This document shows, piece after piece, positions 25,281 to 34,620 of a DNA stretch of 64,000 bases (the stretch's first letter is position 1; every line of letters starts with the position of its first letter). The stretch spans positions 1-64,000 of the forward strand of contig JBNMLH010000008.1 in NCBI GenBank assembly GCA_050875145.1, written 5' to 3'. Under the pieces are notes generated by a model. That model ran no database searches and was not told the origin of the DNA. It saw only the letters and a program-made list of their open reading frames with translations. Both the position numbers and the translations under genes were made by a program. This stretch comes from CAG-411 sp050875145. Its GTDB lineage: Bacteria > Bacillota > Clostridia > Lachnospirales > Lachnospiraceae.

Positions 25281-27299
25281 TTACTTTTCTTTCACACACA
25301 TGACTTTTATATGTTTATCTACTGAAACAATATAAAAGTCATTTTTGATTCTGAAACCGCGTGCTTGCAGTTCTTCATAGTTCATGTTTTCTTTTACTAA
25401 TACATTCTTTGTTTTGCGGGTGAGTCCATTCGTTTCATCATAGCTGTAAACCAGATAATCATAACCGCCACAATTTGTTGTTCCATTTCCATAGTATTCT
25501 GCACAAAAACCAAATTCTTTTTTCTCTGTGTTAATGTAAAGAGCATTTGGATTATATAATACTTCTGCGGTATCGTAGTTTTTAAGTACCTTTTTGGAAA
25601 TTTCTTTTGCCTTTTTGGGGTTAGAAATATCATAAAGGGAAAGTTTTAATCCGACAGTAGTTCCATTGCTGGTAGTTTCTTCTCCGATGCCTAATAAAAG
25701 AGTATCTGTTACAGGATGGAGGTAGTCTGAATGTCCAGGTAATTTTAATGCATTCATTAATACTGGATTTTTAGGGTCTGATAAATCTACCGTAAAGAGT
25801 GGATCTGAGTTTTCGTAGGTAACGAAATAAGCCATATCACCTGTAAATCGTGCAGAATAAATCTCCTCATTTTTTGCCAATCCCTTGATACTGCCTACCT
25901 GTTTTAAATTGGAATCCAGAACAAACAGACCATTTTTAGGTATTCCGTTTTTAGTGTAATAAGTAGAAACTATTCTTAAGAAACCATCCTTCTCGTCTAT
26001 ACAGTAATCATTTAAAATGTAGCCTTTTACGGTTCCGCTTGCCATTCTGTTCATAGAGCCATTTGTATAGGAATATTTTACAATATGCTCCTGTTGGGTG
26101 GCATCTGTGTCTGTAGAACTTTTAGTTAAGTATGAATCTTGCTCTCGCATAGAAAGAATATATAGATTATCCTTTCCCATATAAAGCAAATTAGAATTTC
26201 CATAGTCTGCCTTTTGGTCAATATATTTCTTTTGTGTCACATCATAAGAGGAAAGTACAGTATAGTTACAACCGTTTTCATTTTCCTCGACATAAACATC
26301 CTTGTTATTTAATACTTGTCCACAAACCTGTGGAATATAGGTAGCAGGTTCTTTTTTATTTATTTTGTCAGTAGAAAAAGAACGGTTGCTTATTACATAT
26401 AGTATATCCTCCACCATTCTGGTTCCTTTTAAAGTACCATCCTGAAAGGTGGATGTTTCTAAAAGAGGGTGTTCTTTGTTTGAAACATTATATATAATTG
26501 TTCGGGTATATATGGTGTTTGTACTTATGGCAGCGCTCTTTTTTACTGCTACATCATCTGAAAAGCAGCCATAATAGTTGTTCCAACTATTTGCCTGGTA
26601 ATTGCCAAAATTACCACCATCTGTTTCATAAATATTTTTAATGTCTTTTTTGGATAAATCGGATTGTTGTCCAATTAATATCAATTTGTTGTCTTTTATA
26701 TACATGTCTGTGATGGAAAAACCTTTAAAATCAGACAATGAAATAGAAGCTATCTTTTTTGGATTTGTGTTGTCTGCCTGAAAGATTTGTACCTTTGATG
26801 CTGTAGATGTATCATAGGAATTGCGAAATGCATAAATGTAATTTCCATCTGTTTTTACAAGGTCTCCCTCGTTTACGCCATCAGTTCGTATATTAGTAGA
26901 ACTATCAGAGGAAGCATCGTTAAATTTTTGTTTCTTTTCTAAGAAATTTGTTTGTTTTTCTTTATAACTGCTCAGTTTTTTATAAGCCTTTTCATAAGAT
27001 TGTTGCTGCATAGAGGTAGACATTTTATGCAGAGTCTTTGTTGGGGCATCTAGTAGGGTAGCTCCTTGTTGTTGGATTATTTTAAAGCCCTGTAAGCATC
27101 CCAGAAAGATAACTACGGTTGCAGCGAGTTGTCCCATGCATTTTTTCCAGTTTACTGTGTGAAAACGATGTTGTGACGAGGAGGTTGTGTTTGCCTCCTT
27201 TAGCTGTTCTAATTTTTTTTGCATTTGTTCGGGATGCAAGGATTCTGGTACTATAATGTTTTCCTGTTGTAATTGTTCCCATATCTTTTTATCATTCAT
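25281..27299 (-). CDS. Membrane-anchored beta-propeller protein, probable anti-sigma partner
   Basis: 672 residues. A cytosolic N-terminus (about 1-48) is followed by one TM helix (about 50-70, MGQLAATVVIFLGCLQGF) and a large extracytoplasmic region. That region has the 'TDGVNEGDLVKTDGNYIYAFR' entry and repeated strands of the secreted beta-propeller family (Pfam Beta_propel). It lies about 100 bp downstream of an ECF sigma gene on the same strand, the usual place of an anti-sigma factor. The N-terminal segment lacks an obvious HxxxCxxC zinc motif, so sigma binding is inferred only from position and topology. Confidence 0.85.
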   Translation of the reverse strand: MNDKKIWEQLQQENIIVPESLHPEQMQKKLEQLKEANTTSSSQHRFHTVNWKKCMGQLAATVVIFLGCLQGFKIIQQQGATLLDAPTKTLHKMSTSMQQQSYEKAYKKLSSYKEKQTNFLEKKQKFNDASSDSSTNIRTDGVNEGDLVKTDGNYIYAFRNSYDTSTASKVQIFQADNTNPKKIASISLSDFKGFSITDMYIKDNKLILIGQQSDLSKKDIKNIYETDGGNFGNYQANSWNNYYGCFSDDVAVKKSAAISTNTIYTRTIIYNVSNKEHPLLETSTFQDGTLKGTRMVEDILYVISNRSFSTDKINKKEPATYIPQVCGQVLNNKDVYVEENENGCNYTVLSSYDVTQKKYIDQKADYGNSNLLYMGKDNLYILSMREQDSYLTKSSTDTDATQQEHIVKYSYTNGSMNRMASGTVKGYILNDYCIDEKDGFLRIVSTYYTKNGIPKNGLFVLDSNLKQVGSIKGLAKNEEIYSARFTGDMAYFVTYENSDPLFTVDLSDPKNPVLMNALKLPGHSDYLHPVTDTLLLGIGEETTSNGTTVGLKLSLYDISNPKKAKEISKKVLKNYDTAEVLYNPNALYINTEKKEFGFCAEYYGNGTTNCGGYDYLVYSYDETNGLTRKTKNVLVKENMNYEELQARGFRIKNDFYIVSVDKHIKVMCVKEK

Positions 27300-27402
27300 A
27301 ACAAATTCATCCTTTCTACTCTAAATGTTTAGCCATTTGCAGAATTTTGAACCATTATTAAAAGGTAGAATTAAATTTGCAAAAGCCTACTACTTTTTTT
27401 AC

Positions 27403-27945
27403 TCACATTTGTAACCATTTTTCTAATTTTTTTAAACTTCTATGATACTTGGAACGGATTGTACTATGTGGTTTTTTAATAATTTTGGAAATTTCTTTTG
27501 TCGTATAATTTCCAAAAGCAGACATAGATAGAATCAGACGTTCTTCAGGGGATAAATGCTCCATTGCCTGTATTAGGTCATACTGTTGCAATACCTGTTC
27601 GTAGGGTTGCTCCGCATGAAGACTTACAAGGTTGTCTGTATGTTCTTCCGTAATTGTTTCTTGGCTTCGCTTTTTTTGATATTCTTTAATTTTTTGCTTG
27701 CATTTATTGCTTAGTATTTTAAAAATCCAACCCCGAAATGCGGATGCATCCCTTAACTTACCAATGCCAGTGTAAGCATCTAGCACCGTTTCGCTGACAA
27801 TATCTTCTGCATCTTCTTTGTTTTGTAAAGTATAAAATGCTGCTTTATACAAATCTGCATAAACCGTTTCATAAAGTATGATAAAAGCATCTGTGTCTCC
27901 TGTCTTTGCTTTTATTACTACACGCTCCCAATCTTTATCGCTCAT
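27403..27945 (-). CDS. ECF-type sigma-70 family factor
   Basis: 180 residues. Region 2 is visible in AAFYTLQNKEDAEDIVSETVLDAY and FRGWIFKILSNKCKQKI; region 4 in EHLSPEERLILSMSAFGNYTTKEISKIIKKPHSTIRSKYHRSLKKL. I start at ATG 27945 (MSDKDWERV), preceded by GGAGAG at 8 bp; the frame runs 24 codons further upstream but without a ribosome site. Followed by the beta-propeller membrane protein, its likely regulator. Confidence 0.93.
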   Translation of the reverse strand: MSDKDWERVVIKAKTGDTDAFIILYETVYADLYKAAFYTLQNKEDAEDIVSETVLDAYTGIGKLRDASAFRGWIFKILSNKCKQKIKEYQKKRSQETITEEHTDNLVSLHAEQPYEQVLQQYDLIQAMEHLSPEERLILSMSAFGNYTTKEISKIIKKPHSTIRSKYHRSLKKLEKWLQM

Positions 27946-28020
27946 AAAATCTCTCCATTCTTTTGTAGGATATATCGTACATATATATAGTGTATAGAAG
28001 GGGAAGGAATGTTGCAAAAA

Positions 28021-28201
28021 GTTCAGCCGGGCAGAAATAATTGTGCAAATTGTACATGACTGCTAGCCAGCTAAGTGTGATTTGCACAATTATTTCTATC
28101 GGGCAGACGCCCGAAATGAAGGAAGTGTCCAGCCTAAAGAAATATTTTTAGCTAATTTGTATATTCTGGCACTTTATGAATGAGCCAGGCTGAATTGTTA
28201 T
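28021..28201. repeat. Palindromic repeat, family B, copy 3
   Basis: Starts GTTCAGCCGGGCAGAAAT and ends AGGCTGAATTGTTA. It contains the palindrome AGAAATAATTGTGCAAAT/ATTTGCACAATTATTTCT and CGGGC-AGAC-GCCCG. It is the reverse complement of copy 1 (12616-12802) over nearly its whole length. It lies between the ECF sigma gene and the decayed duplication. Confidence 0.85.
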
Positions 28202-28211
28202 AAAGATAATT

Positions 28212-28575
28212 TAAAAAGTTTTAAAAAGTAGTTGACAAAAATGGGAAATTGTACTATTGAGAGAGCGGTGTTAGACAGGAAAGCAAAAAGCGTAAACAAA
28301 TTGGAAAGAGGTGGAGGTAACGTGTATGAATGCTATTCTATTAAAAATTGAGGGTCAACCAATTGGTATTGAGACAAGAAAGTGGTTTCCTATCATCTAG
28401 AGAGAACCTATTAGGATGATAATATGACATTGACACAATTACTAGATTACTTTATGGATTTTTATGAGGTCTTTGATAAAGAACGTGCATTGGAAATGTT
28501 TAAAAGCTTAAATATTGATATGAAGCAACGCATGAAGAATATGTCAAAGGAAACTAAAGAAAACCTATTTGGGGG
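28212..28575 (+). pseudogene. Decayed copy of the GntR/ABC locus (promoter plus deleted ABC ATPase gene)
   Basis: 28212-28259 is nearly identical to 39085-39132, including the TTGACA promoter. From ATG 28326 the sequence follows the ABC ATPase gene at 39656 for a few codons, then jumps to its residue 66 region (QPIGIET). It runs on to NMSK with frameshifts and a stop after about 24 codons. The gntR gene, the Walker A region and everything after codon 140 are missing. The remnant is broken beyond function. Confidence 0.85.
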
Positions 28576-28599
28576 TAGGTTGGAAAATGAGAGTAAAAG

Positions 28600-28738
28600 G
28601 TAAGAACGCTTAGAGGTAGGAATGAATGGTGTGAGGTATAGGCATATTTTTGAATATTTGAATCGCCACTTGCGGAACCGCATGAGCGATGGTGTGGTGG
28701 GACGGAGGCTAGTCACCGCTTCCTACTCGATTAAAAAG
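28600..28738 (+). mobile_element. Group II intron 3'-end relic (probable)
   Basis: A GC-richer patch inside the decayed duplication. It contains the nested hairpin ATCGC...GCGG-aa-CCGC...GCGAT (28670-28697) and ends CTAGTCACCGCTTCCTACTCGATT. I recognise this kind of ending from bacterial group II introns just after the maturase gene, but I cannot run a covariance search. About 140 bp remain, so it cannot splice or move. Confidence 0.5.
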
Positions 28739-28815
28739 GAATGTCCTATAGATAAAAAACACCCCGCGGAATGAGAAAAGATATGTAGGGAGCGTATGGA
28801 ACAGTCATTTTTCGT

Positions 28816-29035
28816 TCCAATATGTAACAATTTGTTTTTTATATTTAACAAAACATTTATTACTTTGCAACAGAAAAAAGATATAATCATATTGTTATAG
28901 ACTTTAAAAGCGGGGCATTTGTATATAGGTAAGTATTTTAACACGTTAAGGATGAAGGTAATAGGAAAATGGCTGTGTCAAAAGGGCAGAGAAAAATAGA
29001 ATAGATGTAATGTAAATATTTGAAAAGAAAAGTCC
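28816..29035 (+). repeat. Decayed copy of the region upstream of the deacetylase gene
   Basis: Matches 41336-41580 with substitutions and small gaps: shared blocks include AATATGTAACAATTTGTTTT, TTGTTATA and TGTGTCAAAAGGCAG-like stretches, ending in TATTTGAAAAGAAA. This is the second end of the decayed copy of the 39085-41580 locus. Confidence 0.75.
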
Positions 29036-29149
29036 AGCTAATAAATGTCAATAATAAATTGAAAAAATATTGAGTTTATTTTTTGACTAAAAAAGGTCGC
29101 ACTTACCCCTTGATGAAAATATCTTGCTTTTGAAAAGATGTTGATTCAG

Positions 29150-30015
29150 GAAATTCAATAGTCTATGTAGCTATGTCGCATTTAGCAGCATTGTATTGTT
29201 TGATGTGCTTCTGAGGTGTAATGATTTCAAAAGGTTTGTTATTTCTGAGAATTTCAAAAATCATATTGCATACCTTATGTGAAACAGTGCCCATAGCAAC
29301 AGATTTTGACTTTGAATTACTTTTTTTAGACAGTAGTCGCGCAGAACTGGATTTTTAGCTTTACCAGTTCGAGAGGTACTTATATTTTGCAAAGTCAATG
29401 TATGAATGACCCTACTTGCAGTTGCAGAACCTTTTTTAGACATTTAAACTTTGGTGCTTTCAAATTTACTAGACTGTTTTACTGCTGGAGCAAGACCAAA
29501 GTAAGAAAAAAGTTGCTTTGATTCAGAAAATGCAGAAAAGTTATCAATTTTGTCCATAAGGGATACAGGAGATAAAAAAATTGCACCTTTGAGGTTTTCA
29601 ATTAAATGAACTTGTTTTACAAAGTCAGTTTGTGCATCAGCATCTGTAAGTATGTGTAATGCATTAAGTATACCTTTGATTTTTTTCCCGTATATACGGA
29701 TGAAATTTATATATAAACGAATACGCTTGATATTGCTATCAGTGATATAACCAAATTCATTGACTTTATTAGTAGTCTGGATAATAACATTATACTTTTC
29801 TCAGCATATGTAAGACCAAAATAAGCATTGCGGTTATCCATCAAGTCATAGTATTCATGACAAAGGTTTTTGCGGTTTAATGCAAGGTCGGATGGCATAA
29901 GAGAAACCTTCAAATTCGGCTTCAAACCAGCTAAAACATAAAACTTTGTCGAATGGACTAATTGACTGTCTTGTAGGTATTTGCTGTTGATTCGGCATCC
30001 CAAGGAGATGAGCAT
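29150..30015 (-). pseudogene. Degenerate IS110-family transposase
   Basis: Minus-strand reading frames, broken by stops and frameshifts, preserve the Transposase_20 region typical of IS110: FSAFSESKQLFSYFGLAPAV, then a stop, MSKKGSATASRVIH, KTSRTGK-like and KNPVLRDYCLKK, and the C-terminal HKVCNMIFEILRNNKPF (about 29220-29270). The N-terminal part (29707-30015) is open but only vaguely IS110-like. The element is dead. Its upstream non-coding end (30016-30130), where IS110 elements carry their bridge RNA, is still present as sequence. Confidence 0.75.
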
Positions 30016-30160
30016 TTTCTGTCCTATCCTAAGAAATAATCCCTTATGTTTTATCTGGTGTTCATCAGTGATCGTCAGACGTGATAATTATTATGGATAA
30101 TATCTGATAAAGGAAGAATACCTTTTTATTTTATCTGATTTATAGAAACTTGTTAATCCA

Positions 30161-30178
30161 GTAGTCTTAATTGACTAC
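30161..30178. promoter_or_regulatory. Inverted repeat upstream of the two-gene system
   Basis: GTAGTC-ttaatt-GACTAC, about 50 bp before the start codon at 30227. A TATACT-like box follows at about 30187. It may be an operator, or the edge of the dead IS110 element. Confidence 0.4.
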
Positions 30179-30226
30179 GTCATTATTATACTAGAATTTT
30201 TGTAAGATTATTAGGGAGGATGGCAG

Positions 30227-31963
30227 ATGGATACTAGTAATGAGAATGAGCCTAGATTGGCGCAAAATGATAGAACAGGTGTAATATACGGTAATGTAGG
30301 TGTTGGTGAAACAACTTATGAAATGAATAAGTTTCAAGCACAACAGGGACATGGTTTTGCAGCTGAAAGAGCCGAACATATCAATGATCTATACTGTGGA
30401 AAAGACGTGCAAATTTTAGGGGATGATAATATAAAAAATGGTGCTGATCGTCTTGTAAATGGAATAGAAATTCAATCAAAATATTGCAGGAGTGGTTCGG
30501 CATGCATTCGGGAATGTTTTGAAAATGGAAAGTATCGTTATTATTCAAAAAATGGTGAGCCAATGCAGGTTGAAGTGCCATTGGATATGTATGATGATGC
30601 AGTTAAGGCAATGAAACGCAGAATTGCAAACCATGAGGTGGATGGTGTAACCAATCCAGAAGATGCAGAAAAAATGGTAAGAAAAGGGCATTATACATAT
30701 GCACAAGCAAAGCAGATAGCACAGGCTGGTACAATCGAATCTCTGATTTTTGATGCGAAAAATGGAATGATTATTGCCAAAGATGCCATGGGAATTACAG
30801 CCTTGATTACATTTGCTACATCCATATGGAATGGAGATGATATTGAGGGGGCACTTGAAAATGCTGCATTGAGTGGTTTAAAAGTAGGAGGAGTGTCATT
30901 TTTGACAACCGTCATTACATTTCAACTTGCGAGAACTTCGGTTGTAACATCTGTAAGATCTGGATTGGATTTGTTGGTTTCAAAAATGGGTACAAGGACA
31001 ACATCTTATATTGCAAATGCATTGAAAAATGGAACGAATATTTATGGTACTGTTGCCATGAATAATGTGTCTAAATTATTGACAGGAAATATAATTGCAA
31101 GTACAGTTTCTTTGGTTGTGTTATCAGCTGGAGATATTGTAGATGTATTTAGAAGTCGTATATCTGGTGGACAACTTGTAAAGGATGTTGTAGTAACAGG
31201 AGCAACCATAGCAGGTGGTAATGCTGGATGGGTTGCGGGAAATGCAGCTGGTGCTGCTATAGGAGGTGCTGTTGCTGGAGCTGTTACTGGTGGAACAGGA
31301 ACAGTGACTGGTGCAAAAATAGGTTCTAAGGTAGGTGGATTTGTTGTAAGTGTGGCTGGTGGTACTGTAGCTGGTCAGGTTACTCATAGCGCAATGGACA
31401 ATGTAATTGAAGATGATGCTGTTAAATTGATGAGAATTTTGGAGCACGAATTTGTTGCAATTTGTGAGCAGTATCTGTTAACAGAAAATGAGGTATATGC
31501 TTGCCTACCTTTGTTAAAAGAACGATTAACAAAGAAAGAATTGAAAAATATTTATGCAAGCAGTAATAGAGAACTCTATGTGCAATCAATAATATTAGAT
31601 TGTGTGCGTCCGATTCTGAGTAAGCGGATAATTATAGACAATGTTAAGGATGAAGATATTTTACTTGGTATACGAATGCTCATTGAGGACGCTATTGAGG
31701 GGGAAGGTATTTTTGGTGAAAATGCAAATGCAGTGGGTATGGCTCAAATTCAGAATGAGTTATTGGCGAATACAAACATTAGAGAAGAACAGGTCATGCA
31801 AATTGTACAACCAGTTCTGCAGATGAATAAGATACAGATAAAATCAGAACGATTATTGAAAAATATGAAGCGGAATAATGAAGATATGCAGGATCAGATG
31901 AATGAAATTATGACTGAACGAGATAATCTAAAGAAAAAATTAGATAAATTATTGGAGGGATAA
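30227..31963 (+). CDS. Predicted nuclease/glycine-zipper membrane protein of a two-gene system
   Basis: 578 residues; no family recognised with certainty. The N-terminal domain (about 20-135) has GFAAERAEH (E47, E50), then D74 and E81-I-Q83-S-K85, which fit a PD-(D/E)xK nuclease core with QSK as the last motif (inference). Helical hydrophobic stretches span about 185-305. Residues 320-388 are a glycine-zipper membrane segment (AAGAAIGGAVAGAVTGG). A helical domain (about 395-500) follows, and a basic coiled coil closes the protein (about 535-578). GGGAGG precedes the ATG. Three bp separate it from the next gene. It is flanked by dead transposons. Confidence 0.75.
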   Translation: MDTSNENEPRLAQNDRTGVIYGNVGVGETTYEMNKFQAQQGHGFAAERAEHINDLYCGKDVQILGDDNIKNGADRLVNGIEIQSKYCRSGSACIRECFENGKYRYYSKNGEPMQVEVPLDMYDDAVKAMKRRIANHEVDGVTNPEDAEKMVRKGHYTYAQAKQIAQAGTIESLIFDAKNGMIIAKDAMGITALITFATSIWNGDDIEGALENAALSGLKVGGVSFLTTVITFQLARTSVVTSVRSGLDLLVSKMGTRTTSYIANALKNGTNIYGTVAMNNVSKLLTGNIIASTVSLVVLSAGDIVDVFRSRISGGQLVKDVVVTGATIAGGNAGWVAGNAAGAAIGGAVAGAVTGGTGTVTGAKIGSKVGGFVVSVAGGTVAGQVTHSAMDNVIEDDAVKLMRILEHEFVAICEQYLLTENEVYACLPLLKERLTKKELKNIYASSNRELYVQSIILDCVRPILSKRIIIDNVKDEDILLGIRMLIEDAIEGEGIFGENANAVGMAQIQNELLANTNIREEQVMQIVQPVLQMNKIQIKSERLLKNMKRNNEDMQDQMNEIMTERDNLKKKLDKLLEG

Positions 31964-31966
31964 ATT

Positions 31967-33934
31967 ATGAACACAGTATTAAACATTATAGGTACAAATG
32001 AATTATCAGAGGAAGCCCAAAAAGAGATTGATACTCAAATAGAGCGAATTATATCAAAACATAAAGATAATAGATATGAAATAAATAAGCTGGTTTTTGA
32101 AAGTGTTTCAGTTCTTACAGCAAGTGAGAATTACTCAAGTGAATTAGCTTCACAAGGAGTAATAAAAAGATTTTGGAGAGGTATAACAGGAAAAAACAGG
32201 GATTTACAAAATAAAATAGACAGGAGTTTAGCAGCTTCACAGTATGCATCGCAACAGACATTACAAAAATTGGCTGAACAAAATTTAATGAGTTTTGAAT
32301 TGATTACGGCAGTGAATAATAAATTGAATACCTCAATAGTTCAGATTGAGGGAGAGATAAATAAGATATATGGAACATTGATTACATTTTTTAGGCAGAC
32401 AAAATCAGATATTGTACAACTGGAAAATCGTTTGGAAAGATTAGAAAACAATGTTAAACTTTTGAATTGGCAAAATTCGATAGAATATCAGATGTGGGAT
32501 GGAACAGAATATTCTAATTTGGATGAAATTGAAAAAATTGTCTGTATAATAAGGGACTTTTATGATATTACAAAGGCAAATTGGACAACCTCTGATTTAT
32601 TGTTATTAAAGACAGCGATGTCAACGATTGGTATTTCTCCTAAATTAGAAATTGTATATAGCCAGTTTATTCAGAAAATTTCAAAAAATGAGAGATTGTT
32701 AAACAAGCTGTTTGATGGATTTAACATTGATGGAATTGAAAATTATCCAGAATACATCGCTATATCATCTGGAATAAAGAAAAATTTATTGCTTACATCA
32801 GATGAAAAATATTTAGTTGATAGTACAGTCGAAATGATGAAAAGTTACTCATGCGATGTGTCACAAAATGAGATTGAAAAAAATCTTTTGCTTCTTTATG
32901 AACGTGACAAAGCAAATATAGATTTAGAGCTAAGTGTTAGTGCATATGATTTAATTTTGGAAATGCTTTATAATATGGAGCAAATGAAAGAAATTCAATA
33001 TGTGAAGACACTGGATATAAAATTACAACAAGCAGAGTTATTGTTTTCGGTATATGAAACGAAGAAGCTAATTCCAATACTAGAAGAATTAATTTCGTAT
33101 GGAGTAGTGAAAGCTAAATATATGATGGCACTATTATATGAAACAGGTTGTGCAGAATTGAAGCGAGATTATGAAAAATGTGATGGGTTATTAAATGAAT
33201 GTATCATTGCTGGATATTTACCTGCAAAAGTGAGAAGGTTAATACCATTGTACAGAAATATAGAAAATCATGAAATTTGCAAAAAGGAACTGTTATTAAT
33301 AATTGATGAATTAGAAAATATGGCAAAAAGTGATAAATTCGCTTGTGAAGAGTGTGCACGTGTTTATGTTAATGCACATCTTATAGGATTAGAGAAGAAT
33401 GCAGAAAATTACCAAAAGACAATTAAGTATTTTGAACAGGCTCCATTGGTATTAGGATACTATGGAATAGCAATGAGATATCAATATGGACAGGGGGTGG
33501 AAAAAGATTTAGAGTGTGCATTAGAATATTTTAAGAAATCTGCAAAATATGATTACAATCAGGCTGTTTGGTATATAGGTTTTGCTAATGAAAATCTATG
33601 GACATCAGAGTGTTCTCATAAGGGAGCTGGAAGATGGTATGAAAGAGCATATGAGCTGGGGAATTATAATGCGATTACAAATCTTGCTTGGTGTTATACT
33701 AAAGACAATGGAGAGTATGGGATGCCGACAGACTATGACAGATTTTTTCAATTATCAATGAAAGCATATGAATTAGGAGACATGCCGGCATGGGGAATTG
33801 CTAATATAGGTTGGGCATATCAATATGGAAATGGGGTTGACAAAGATATTGAGATGGCAAAAAAATACTATAAAGAGGCTGCGGACATGGGAGATGAGTT
33901 CTCTCAGAATAAGTTAGCTGAGTTGGAAAAGTGA
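31967..33934 (+). CDS. Coiled-coil/Sel1-repeat protein, partner in the two-gene system
   Basis: 655 residues. The N-terminal region (about 1-165) is helical with long coiled coils (e.g. RLERLENNVKLL) and a conserved-looking RFWRGITGKNRDLQNKI segment. The middle (about 170-420) is helical and unassigned. The C-terminus (about 460-650) holds Sel1-like repeats: YGIAMRYQYGQGVEKDLECALEYFKKSA and GWAYQYGNGVDKDIEMAKKYYKEAADMG. Starts 3 bp after the upstream stop, with GGAGGG inside that gene's end, so expression is coupled. No signal peptide or TM. Sel1 repeats usually mediate protein contacts, so it may be the regulator or sensor for the membrane protein. Confidence 0.8.
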   Translation: MNTVLNIIGTNELSEEAQKEIDTQIERIISKHKDNRYEINKLVFESVSVLTASENYSSELASQGVIKRFWRGITGKNRDLQNKIDRSLAASQYASQQTLQKLAEQNLMSFELITAVNNKLNTSIVQIEGEINKIYGTLITFFRQTKSDIVQLENRLERLENNVKLLNWQNSIEYQMWDGTEYSNLDEIEKIVCIIRDFYDITKANWTTSDLLLLKTAMSTIGISPKLEIVYSQFIQKISKNERLLNKLFDGFNIDGIENYPEYIAISSGIKKNLLLTSDEKYLVDSTVEMMKSYSCDVSQNEIEKNLLLLYERDKANIDLELSVSAYDLILEMLYNMEQMKEIQYVKTLDIKLQQAELLFSVYETKKLIPILEELISYGVVKAKYMMALLYETGCAELKRDYEKCDGLLNECIIAGYLPAKVRRLIPLYRNIENHEICKKELLLIIDELENMAKSDKFACEECARVYVNAHLIGLEKNAENYQKTIKYFEQAPLVLGYYGIAMRYQYGQGVEKDLECALEYFKKSAKYDYNQAVWYIGFANENLWTSECSHKGAGRWYERAYELGNYNAITNLAWCYTKDNGEYGMPTDYDRFFQLSMKAYELGDMPAWGIANIGWAYQYGNGVDKDIEMAKKYYKEAADMGDEFSQNKLAELEK

Positions 33935-34564
33935 GAAAAGATTTCAAAAGTATTTTAAAATTTGTCCAATTTTGAACAATTGTATAGGTAAAGCATAGAA
34001 ATACAGTTGGTTGTGCAAGTGTTTCGGAATAATTTGCAATGACAAATTGACATTCTTTTTTGAAGATGTTAAAACCTAGCCGACAGTATGTATGTTAGGA
34101 TAAGTGATGATGAATGTAGTGGGGCGTAAAGAAAATAGAGGAACGAAAAAACGAAATATTAGGCGAGGAAGATATTATTTATTGTCAAGGGTTACGACAA
34201 TACCAGTACAAATGATATTTTGAAAATATCTTGAAAAGCTCTTTGGTAAATTACTTCAAATATAATGAGTAACATATGTGAAATGTAACGGTTTTGGGCA
34301 ATACTCTGTATAAAAAATTGATCAAAACTGCACACTGTAGATTTTTATACGGTATTTTCGGTAACGAAAATACCTAACTATGAACCAATATCATTTACTT
34401 AGGAGAAATCATACCATTAAATACCAATTAGTGTCAAAATATCGGTCAACTTAAAAGATTATGTAAATTTCTATTCTACAATTCAATATAGACATTGGTG
34501 AAATTTGGAATACTTTATGATTTTTCTTAGAAAAGAGCATGACAATAAAAAAACATTTTCATTG
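33935..34564. other. Gene-free stretch after the two-gene system
   Basis: About 630 AT-rich bases without a plausible gene. The one clear structure is a perfect inverted repeat, GGTATTTTCG-gtaa-CGAAAATACC (34351-34374), with no T-tract after it. There is no clear terminator for the upstream operon. It may hold relic DNA or an unrecognised small RNA; I cannot tell. Confidence 0.4.
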
Positions 34565-34597
34565 AAAAAGGAAGTTTAGCCAATTGACTAAACTTCC
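34565..34597 (-). terminator. Terminator of the ribbon-helix-helix gene
   Basis: Read on the minus strand: GGAAGTTTAG/CTAAACTTCC with an 8-nt loop and a run of five T, 24 bp after the stop codon. Confidence 0.9.
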
Positions 34598-34620
34598 TCC
34601 TCTCATGATATCTACTAAAA

